Assembly: GCA_946623765.1 (NCBI GenBank)
Contig: CAMORL010000042.1
Location: forward strand, 1-11,361
Direction of reading: 5' to 3'
Length of the DNA stretch: 11,361 nucleotides
From: an uncultured Clostridia bacterium
GTDB taxonomy: Bacteria > Bacillota_A > Clostridia > Christensenellales > CAG-138
This document shows, in pieces, positions 8,101 to 11,361 of this stretch. The notes under the pieces were generated by a model, which was not told where the DNA came from, made no database searches, and worked only from the letters and a program-made list of their open reading frames with translations. A program made the position numbers and the translations under genes. Numbering within the stretch: the first letter of the stretch is position 1; every line of letters begins with the position of its first letter.

Positions 8101-8995
8101 GGGCATTTTTCAGCCCGGCAACGCTCATGACGCCGCAATCGAACAGCTCGACAACGTCAAGCTGTTCCAGTCCGGACAGATCGGGAAGCTCGCCAATGAC
8201 CCGCACCAGCGTGATGAACTTCACATTCTTCATGTACCGCAAAAAGTCGAGATCGTTCCATTCCGCCGTCCCGATCTCGTGTCCATCCTCCTTGCTGTAC
8301 CAATGCCTTTTGCCTTCCTCCTCGGTGCGGTTGACAAAGTACTCCGCGCCGATACGCGCCCAGCCGTTCTGCTTCGCAATCCCCTCATCACCGGTGAAGT
8401 AGTGCAGCGTATCGCCGACGATGATCAGCTCGTGTACTTTTTCAAGATCCTCGGCGGTCAGCCCCGCTTCTGCGGGCACGACAGGAACGGCCGTCGGCGC
8501 AGGCGCTGTCTCGGATGCGTCTGTTTCCTTGGCGGGCAGCAGCTTCACCGCAAGGAAAATGCCTCCGGCGATCACAAGCGCACCCGCCGCGGCGGCAAGG
8601 ATGATCGGAAGCGTCTTTTTCGCTGCTTCAAACGGCTTTGCGGTTGCGATACGCTGTGCAAGCTCTTCTACGGAGTACCGTTCGGCGAAGATCGTGTTGC
8701 GGGAATACAGCGCGTTTTTCAGCAGCTCCGGCGGCGTTGAGCCGTCGAGGTTTATCGGCACCGTCTCCACGCCTTTCGCGTCGTTGGCGAAGAACGTTTC
8801 CAAAAGGGCAGGGGCTTCGTTCAGCCGTTCGGACGTGAACAGCAGCATGACGCCGCGTTTATTCGGCGTTTCGTTTTCGTCTGCAATCGAAAATCCGGTT
8901 GCCCGCAGCGCGTCGAGAATCGGCGCGACGCGTTCTTTGTCGGCTTCGGCATACAGCGGGAACAGCTTCTTTTTTCGGTATGCGGGTTTTGCCAT
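5147..8995 (-). CDS. Giant membrane-anchored LRR protein with degenerate TIR-like N-terminus
   Basis: 1282 aa. Residues 8-118 look like a divergent TIR fold: strand KKLFPLYAEAD (9-19), strand GVMLLFTS (48-55), strand VETVPINL (76-83). The usual Ser-x-x-Cys-x-x-Glu catalytic segment is not recognisable. A lysine-flanked KPFEAAKK (120-127) leads into one membrane helix (about 129-151), then a Pro/Ala/Thr linker (about 155-178). The rest is ectodomain: roughly thirty degenerate leucine-rich repeats of 21-24 residues of the LxxLxL...DxSPL type (for example LEELTLWG, LETLYLYG, DLSPL), close to internalin-style bacterial LRRs. Three copies of an ~85-residue module interrupt them (179-264, 802-886, 979-1063). 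N-in, C-out topology is predicted, with no signal peptide. I infer a surface recognition receptor or co-receptor whose cytosolic head is a non-catalytic TIR partner. A perfect AAGGAGGT lies five bases before the ATG; the gap to the previous gene is 36 bp. Confidence 0.82.
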   Translation of the reverse strand: MAKPAYRKKKLFPLYAEADKERVAPILDALRATGFSIADENETPNKRGVMLLFTSERLNEAPALLETFFANDAKGVETVPINLDGSTPPELLKNALYSRNTIFAERYSVEELAQRIATAKPFEAAKKTLPIILAAAAGALVIAGGIFLAVKLLPAKETDASETAPAPTAVPVVPAEAGLTAEDLEKVHELIIVGDTLHYFTGDEGIAKQNGWARIGAEYFVNRTEEEGKRHWYSKEDGHEIGTAEWNDLDFLRYMKNVKFITLVRVIGELPDLSGLEQLDVVELFDCGVMSVAGLKNARIRNFGYSGNTLSDFSPLSDCERLRYANLTLFDPIPSDLTSFGPPNLTELYLDTDSTARMIDLSGLQNCSELSLVRLDSLPLTDLDCLSASKKLRELELWNLPELVSVNGLQDHQQLTRLFVDYQSEDLSDMSALSDNTSLKFVDLHNDALSDLSWLENAKNLEELTLWGTHGVRNLRGLENHTSLKRVHIEELEHLTDISALESCTGIQMLHMNSVFDLADISPIVKLPHLGDLAIYGSDLHDVNFLSDIVNKDGFSFGISEVDDWSGLEAIKNYNYLNVTDRTGSALPYIKNATIHEFELWCRSGYSDWSREPLDWSLFPHVTQNMTLHGVVSLEGMPALEITGLFIDDSQTLTSLNGVENLTHAEDGMLWLNVKGCPRLTDWSALNGMKLAEICCENTFTLPNFAAIDTNSVKLLEPVDLFDLHCFDGMDPNRSVSIELFQTMDVSDLSPLYALKNGSRLMVPAHLGEQAQLLVESGNFRTFEIVYPDEWWQPAEFDVKLLSFDELDTLPSAVLSRVKDLHAVGDTIFSWEEYWLDQDWDDGKPTFVLRSNDGDPSHDIAIEHPGTMTDFSKLSKLTGLEYLNLIDQSLTSIEGIQNLQKLKNLELTFTPTLTDASPAFTLQGLEELRLQYTGVTSVQGIQNLQNLHWADLNGLKLDDLSPIGALPEDCGLFFDLPLMTADEFFALPEAVLSRVREIGFFGNYATKDPWGDLWLEEDWNGGNRPDLYLHDNAAGERFPIGEGSIDDLGFLNRLPNLETLYLYGQPIESTEGIGAAAKLRRFQTKWGRLSDLSPLFDLESLEIISVENTETVTSIEGVEKLPHLTDLNIGGNDLTDISAIAKIDYTFCMTPDEDGNVPYFVLGVDNLQGKIPDEQYAVLSAVPEYQSLNVFNTDCRLWMDAVKHVKIHELHAGNCRFTNETFKAFIEQHPELEYIKVSWTPELSDISPLLQLSHLRAACVSNNMQSAIRSLGDGFGFELEIE
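5807..6061 (-). repeat. Ectodomain module copy 3 (residues 979-1063)
   Basis: Third copy of the intercalated module in the giant LRR protein: MTADEFFALPEAVLSRVREI opens it, then a Gly-Asn turn, a Trp-rich acidic stretch (DPWGDLWLEEDW), a short strand (DLYLHDN), and re-entry into LRRs at LPNLETLYLY. The pattern LPxAVLSRVxxIxxxG is shared almost word for word with copy 2. Confidence 0.7.
6338..6592 (-). repeat. Ectodomain module copy 2 (residues 802-886)
   Basis: Second copy: LSFDELDTLPSAVLSRVKDL, then AVGDTI, an acidic Trp-rich stretch (WEEYWLDQDW), a strand (TFVLRSNDG), and LRR re-entry at LTGLEYLNLI. It is closest to copy 3, suggesting a more recent duplication together with the LRR block between them (887-978). 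Confidence 0.7.
8204..8461 (-). repeat. Ectodomain module copy 1 (residues 179-264)
   Basis: First and most diverged copy, right after the membrane linker: LTAEDLEKVHELIIVGDTLHY, an acidic/Trp region, strand EYFVNR, then DLDFLRYMKNVKFITLV entering the LRRs. It shares the opening T/S-x-[ED]-[DE]-[LF], the VGDT element and the Asp-x-x-[FL]-L exit with copies 2 and 3, but lacks the AVLSRV segment. Confidence 0.55.
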
Positions 8996-9000
8996 GGCGG

Positions 9001-9008
9001 ACCTCCTT
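9001..9008 (-). promoter_or_regulatory. Perfect Shine-Dalgarno of the giant LRR gene
   Basis: Minus-strand AAGGAGGT, complementary to the classic anti-SD along its full length, five bases before the ATG at 8995. It is the strongest site in the operon and suggests that this large protein is meant to be translated efficiently. Confidence 0.8.
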
Positions 9009-9031
9009 GTCCTGTGCTAAGGGGAAATGGG

Positions 9032-10207
9032 TTACGGGACTAAAATGACATCGAACGCCGCATCCTCCGGGAAGATCAGCGGCAGCATATCGAGACTCAC
9101 AGTCACGGTCTCAAGCGATGGCTGTGCGTTCAGCACGGAAAGGTCGCGCACATTGCTGTGCTCCAGATGGAGGGTTTTAAGGCTCGGCAGAACCGGCAGC
9201 GTCGCAAGATCTGCGTTTTCACAGCCCGCAAGACTCAAGTCCTCTAAAAGCAGGAGACGATCGAGTGCAGCCAGCGATTGCACCGGTTGCATGATCAGCG
9301 AAAGCTCCCGAAGGTACGGCATGCGCCCGATCACGGAAAGATCCTCGACAGGACCCATCAGCGGCTTTGCACCGTTTACGGCGTATCCGCCGTCTGTGTA
9401 TTCGACTGCAGACAGATCGTTCAGCACCATGGTGCCGCAAAAATGCAGTTCCGTCATGCCGCCGAGATCGGAGAGCGTAATATCGCCGTTCGAAATACCG
9501 AGCGCATTGCGCACCGCCGTCTCCTGCTTCGCGTCGGGGAACACGACCGTTTCCATGCCGGGAACATACGGCGTCGCAGTCGGTTCCGGCGCTTCGGTCG
9601 GCACGGACATTTCGGTCGGCGTCGGTCGTGCCGTTGGTGCGGATGTCGGATCGGGCAGGATATAGGCGTCCAATCGACCCGTCATAAGCGCATATAATCC
9701 TGCCGCCGCAGCGGCAAACAGCAGCAGCGCGAGCGCAAGCATCAGCCGGTCGAACCGCAGGTTTTCAAACGGCTTGCGATAATATGCCCGCGTGATCTGT
9801 TTGCAGGAAAGAACCGCTTCGGCACGCGTTAAAGCATCGGAACCGGACGAAAGCCTTATACACTGCGAAAACAGATCGTTCCATTTTGCATTCGGCGCCG
9901 TATCCGAAAGCGGCAGCAGAAGAACGGGTTTCTTTAATGCAAGAGCGGCTTCGATTTCGCTCAGACAGTTGGGAGAAGCCAGCGCGGCTTCGGAGACAAA
10001 GAACAGCACCGTCGAGCAGCTTTGCATATGCTCTTCGATGTTCTTCGGCCAATCGCTGCCTGCGGGAATGCCTTCGTCGTACCACAGCCGCAGTTTGCGG
10101 TTGTGCAGCAGCGTGACGGTCTTCAGAACCGCTTCGGAATCGCGGTGGGAATAGCTGATGAAAAGATAGGGACGGCGACCCTCATACGGCTTAAAGTAGA
10201 CGCTCAT
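9032..10207 (-). CDS. TIR-transmembrane-LRR receptor-like protein (inverted Toll-like layout)
   Basis: 391 aa. An N-terminal TIR domain (about 12-120) has strand A FISYSHRD (16-23), the box-2-like LWYDEGIPAGSDW (41-53), strand STVLFFVS (65-72), and SPNCLSE (78-84), whose E84 fits the conserved TIR NADase glutamate. KPFE (145-148) precedes one membrane helix (about 155-175). A Pro/Thr-rich linker follows (184-217), then an internalin-like cap (FPDAKQETAVRNALG...ITLSDL) and about five LRRs to the C-terminus (LRELSLIM, LEDLSLAG, LKTLHLEH). Basic residues before the helix and the Pro/Thr linker after it predict TIR inside, LRR outside. TIR domains with this Glu cleave NAD+ and can make cyclic ADP-ribose signals; activity here is inferred. 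The ATG overlaps the previous stop as ATGA (10204-10207), with GGGAGG six bases upstream, so it is translationally coupled to the first gene. It is the likely catalytic member of the three TIR-like proteins. Confidence 0.85.
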   Translation of the reverse strand: MSVYFKPYEGRRPYLFISYSHRDSEAVLKTVTLLHNRKLRLWYDEGIPAGSDWPKNIEEHMQSCSTVLFFVSEAALASPNCLSEIEAALALKKPVLLLPLSDTAPNAKWNDLFSQCIRLSSGSDALTRAEAVLSCKQITRAYYRKPFENLRFDRLMLALALLLFAAAAAGLYALMTGRLDAYILPDPTSAPTARPTPTEMSVPTEAPEPTATPYVPGMETVVFPDAKQETAVRNALGISNGDITLSDLGGMTELHFCGTMVLNDLSAVEYTDGGYAVNGAKPLMGPVEDLSVIGRMPYLRELSLIMQPVQSLAALDRLLLLEDLSLAGCENADLATLPVLPSLKTLHLEHSNVRDLSVLNAQPSLETVTVSLDMLPLIFPEDAAFDVILVP

Positions 10208-11013
10208 TGCCCGCCTCCCGTCAGCACGATTTCATACTGTTTGAGAAGCGGAGCGGCGTCGGAAGCGTTCGCCTGATTCAGTTCAATGCGGGAAAGATTG
10301 GGAAGCCGGTCAAGTTCCTCCGCTTGCTTTGGCAGCGCGTCGAAACGAAGCATCGTAACCGTCTCAATTGATTCTTCGGTGATCGGTCCGCCGCCGAGCG
10401 CATCGCGCACTGCCGCAGTCAGGACGGGATCGGAAAAGAAAACCGTATCGCCGGGTTTTTCGACGGACGGCGAGCGAAGACGCCGAACAAGAACCGCTGC
10501 GCCGAGCAGCAGAAACGCCGCGGCGATGATTGCGGCTGCGATCGTAAGAACGGACCTTTTGCGAACGGGCAGCGGCGGACCGATCAGCTCCTGCGAAAAG
10601 CCGTCCGCATGGAGCAATGCCGCTTCCGCCGCATCGGCGCTGCGCGCTTTGAGATGAACCGCGCGCGAATCCAGCCCCATGGACAGCGTACTTTCCGCGT
10701 CGTCCGCGTCAAGACTGATGATCGGGATGTTTTTCTCCTGACAGACGAGTACCGCGCTCTTAACCGCCTGATCCGTACGCGCGCGTTTGGTCTGATACAG
10801 GACCACAAGCCGTGCTTTGCGCATACGCGCATCGCGCCGTTCCCGTTCCGCAACGGTGCCGCCGTACCCCGTGGGGTACCAGATGCGGCAGCCGCGTTCG
10901 TACAGCCGTCGAAACAGCGATTGCAGCCGGCTTTTGTCCGCGTCTGAAAAGCAAAAATACAAATACGGCTGATCGCCGCCATACGGCGGAAAAAGCTCCG
11001 AAAACCCCGCCAT
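10204..11013 (-). CDS. Divergent TIR-like transmembrane protein with short LRR stub
   Basis: 269 aa, first gene of the operon. Residues 16-145 parallel the TIR domain of the next gene: YLYFCFSDAD (17-26) against YLFISYSHRD, RIWYPTGYGG (43-52) against the box-2 region, strand ARLVVLYQT (67-75) and strand IPIISLD (96-102). Between those strands the place of the catalytic glutamate holds QAVKSAV, so activity is doubtful. A membrane helix spans about 154-176, with basic residues on both sides (RKR before, RRLR after), leaving topology less certain than in its neighbours. After it comes the same cap as in the 391-aa protein (FSDPVLTAAVRDALG...ITEESI), then one or two LRR-like strands. The two genes are probably paralogues, this one reduced. 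It may be a regulatory or scaffold partner for the active TIR. The start at 11013 is set by GGGGAGG six bases upstream; the frame is open to 11097, but that codon lies upstream of the predicted transcription start. Confidence 0.78.
   Translation of the reverse strand: MAGFSELFPPYGGDQPYLYFCFSDADKSRLQSLFRRLYERGCRIWYPTGYGGTVAERERRDARMRKARLVVLYQTKRARTDQAVKSAVLVCQEKNIPIISLDADDAESTLSMGLDSRAVHLKARSADAAEAALLHADGFSQELIGPPLPVRKRSVLTIAAAIIAAAFLLLGAAVLVRRLRSPSVEKPGDTVFFSDPVLTAAVRDALGGGPITEESIETVTMLRFDALPKQAEELDRLPNLSRIELNQANASDAAPLLKQYEIVLTGGGQ
10214..10219 (-). promoter_or_regulatory. Ribosome binding site of the TIR-LRR gene inside the upstream gene
   Basis: Minus-strand GGGAGG, six bases before the ATG at 10207, lying within the last codons of the first gene (its Gly-Gly-Gly-Gln end). 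With the ATGA stop-start overlap it indicates coupled translation and a roughly fixed ratio of the two TIR proteins. Confidence 0.75.
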
Positions 11014-11056
11014 CCGTATCCTCCCCGCACGCTCCGTATTCGCTTCTATACTACCA
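11014..11056 (-). promoter_or_regulatory. 5' leader with ribosome binding site of the first gene
   Basis: This short leader, about 43 nt, runs from the predicted transcription start (near 11056) to the first ATG. It contains GGGGAGG at 11020-11026, six bases from the ATG at 11013. I see no riboswitch or attenuator in it. Confidence 0.6.
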
Positions 11057-11062
11057 CGATAT

Positions 11063-11091
11063 ATTATATATGAGACCGTTGTTTCCGTCAA
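11063..11091 (-). promoter_or_regulatory. Near-consensus sigma-A/sigma-70 promoter of the operon
   Basis: On the minus strand, TTGACG (11091-11086) is separated by exactly 17 bases from a perfect TATAAT (11068-11063). One base departs from the -35 consensus. Predicted transcription starts near 11056. I found no comparably good promoter in the short gaps inside the operon, so all six genes are probably expressed from here. No clear palindromic operator overlaps it, which suggests constitutive expression. Confidence 0.8.
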
Positions 11092-11361
11092 TCCCAAATG
11101 CGGGAAAACGCCCGAAATGATACAGGTTTCGATTCCGATGCCCGGCTGCCGAACGGATGGTTATGTATTCCGTTAATCCCTGAGAACGGTTTGAATCGGT
11201 ACAAGAAAAAACCGCGTCTTTTTGCATCCGAATGAAGAAGACGAACGTGCGCATATCATCGCCAATACAGAACGAGGAGCATAAGCGCGTTATGAATGCG
11301 CACGAGCGGATCGGAGGACAGACTGAAGCAGATACAGAAAAGTGTCTGCGCTTGCAAAAAA
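11092..11361. other. Right flank, no assignable gene
   Basis: No complete gene is supported. Visible items: a small CGGG-AAAACG-CCCG inverted repeat at 11101-11114, GAACGG repeated directly at 11151 and 11184 with CCGTT between (11170-11174), and an imperfect hairpin at 11215-11243. At the right end two partial frames in exact antisense register are both open: plus strand from an ATG at 11232 to the edge (43 codons, starts MKKTNVRISS, no good ribosome binding site), and minus strand from the edge to a TGA at 11256 (ends HNALMLLVLYWR). Third-position GC does not separate them clearly. I cannot say which, if either, is coding. Confidence 0.4.
11206..11243 (-). terminator. Possible intrinsic terminator of an upstream minus-strand gene
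   Basis: On the minus strand a 9-bp stem with one mismatch (CGTCTTCTT at 11243-11235 against AAAAAGACG at 11223-11215; 11-nt loop) is followed by CGG and six T's (11211-11206). The three-base gap before the T-run and the A/T-rich stem make it weak. It lies 12 bases after a minus-strand TGA at 11256, which would fit the end of a gene entering from the right. If real, it insulates the operon promoter from read-through. Confidence 0.35.

Noticed and set aside
5438..8740. Several 250-280-codon plus-strand frames (5438-6208, 6227-7048, 7901-8740)
   Set aside because: They are antisense to the LRR gene and reflect its repeated codon pattern (leucine/aspartate codons read backwards give Gln/Ile/Arg-rich strings). 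No ribosome sites or domains support them.
65..11013. Classical Thoeris system
   Set aside because: TIR and SLOG parts are present, but there is no SIR2-SLOG ThsA, no Macro-TM effector and no free cytosolic ThsB. The gene set and membrane-receptor design differ, so only a functional analogy is claimed.
10204..11013. First gene as a truncated pseudogene of a longer TIR-LRR protein
   Set aside because: Its LRR part is short, but it has an intact frame, strong ribosome site, promoter, and a coupled ATGA stop-start with the next gene, which argue for a functional reduced paralogue.
11151..11189. GAACGG / CCGTT / AACGG repeats as a regulator operator
   Set aside because: The units are only 5-6 bases, irregularly spaced, and lie 60 or more bases upstream of the -35; they could occur by chance.
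11051..11254. A 67-codon minus-strand frame
   Set aside because: It covers the operon's -35 and -10 elements, has no ribosome site and no recognisable features.

Overview
The window carries one operon of six genes, all on the minus strand and transcribed from right to left (about 11056 down to 65). Gene spacing is -4, +36, +10, +28 and +13 bp. Every gene has a strong AGGAGG-type ribosome binding site, and a near-consensus housekeeping promoter (TTGACG-17-TATAAT) sits in front of the first gene. Base composition looks moderately high in GC (mid to upper 50s % on a few lines counted by hand). The strong Shine-Dalgarno sites, sigma-A-like promoter, Pro/Thr-rich wall-spanning linkers and internalin-like leucine-rich repeats suggest a GC-rich Gram-positive, most likely a gut-type Clostridia member. 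That assignment is an inference; no taxonomic marker gene is present.

Region by region, in order of transcription: (1) 11013-10204, a 269-aa divergent TIR-like protein with one membrane helix and a short LRR stub. (2) 10207-9032, a 391-aa TIR protein with an intact TIR glutamate, one membrane helix, a Pro/Thr-rich linker and a small LRR domain. (3) 8995-5147, a 1282-aa protein with a degenerate TIR-like head, one membrane helix and a very large LRR ectodomain, broken up by three copies of an ~85-residue module. (4) 5136-3730, a 468-aa alpha-helical HEAT-like repeat protein. (5) 3701-1671, a 676-aa HD-phosphohydrolase-like protein with a C-terminal RyR-like domain. (6) 1657-65, a 530-aa protein with an N-terminal TGHRD-type SLOG domain followed by two SLATT-like two-helix membrane units.

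Working model (inference): the LRR ectodomains face outward and the TIR domains face the cytosol, like Toll receptors turned end for end (N-terminal TIR, C-terminal LRR). TIR enzymes make NAD-derived nucleotides. SLOG domains bind such nucleotides, as in ThsA of Thoeris, and SLOG/SLATT membrane proteins are predicted membrane-permeabilising effectors. HD and RyR domains are candidates for degrading or binding the messenger. The locus therefore looks like a surface-receptor-to-nucleotide-to-membrane-effector system, probably for defence, competition or cell-cell conflict. I know of no described system with this exact gene set.

Flanks: 1-64 holds a small hairpin and, next to the window edge, an AGGAGG that could serve a further gene. 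The 11014-11361 stretch holds the 5' leader, the promoter and a poorly resolved region with a possible minus-strand terminator and two mutually exclusive partial ORFs. I saw no tRNA, rRNA, CRISPR array, insertion sequence or origin.
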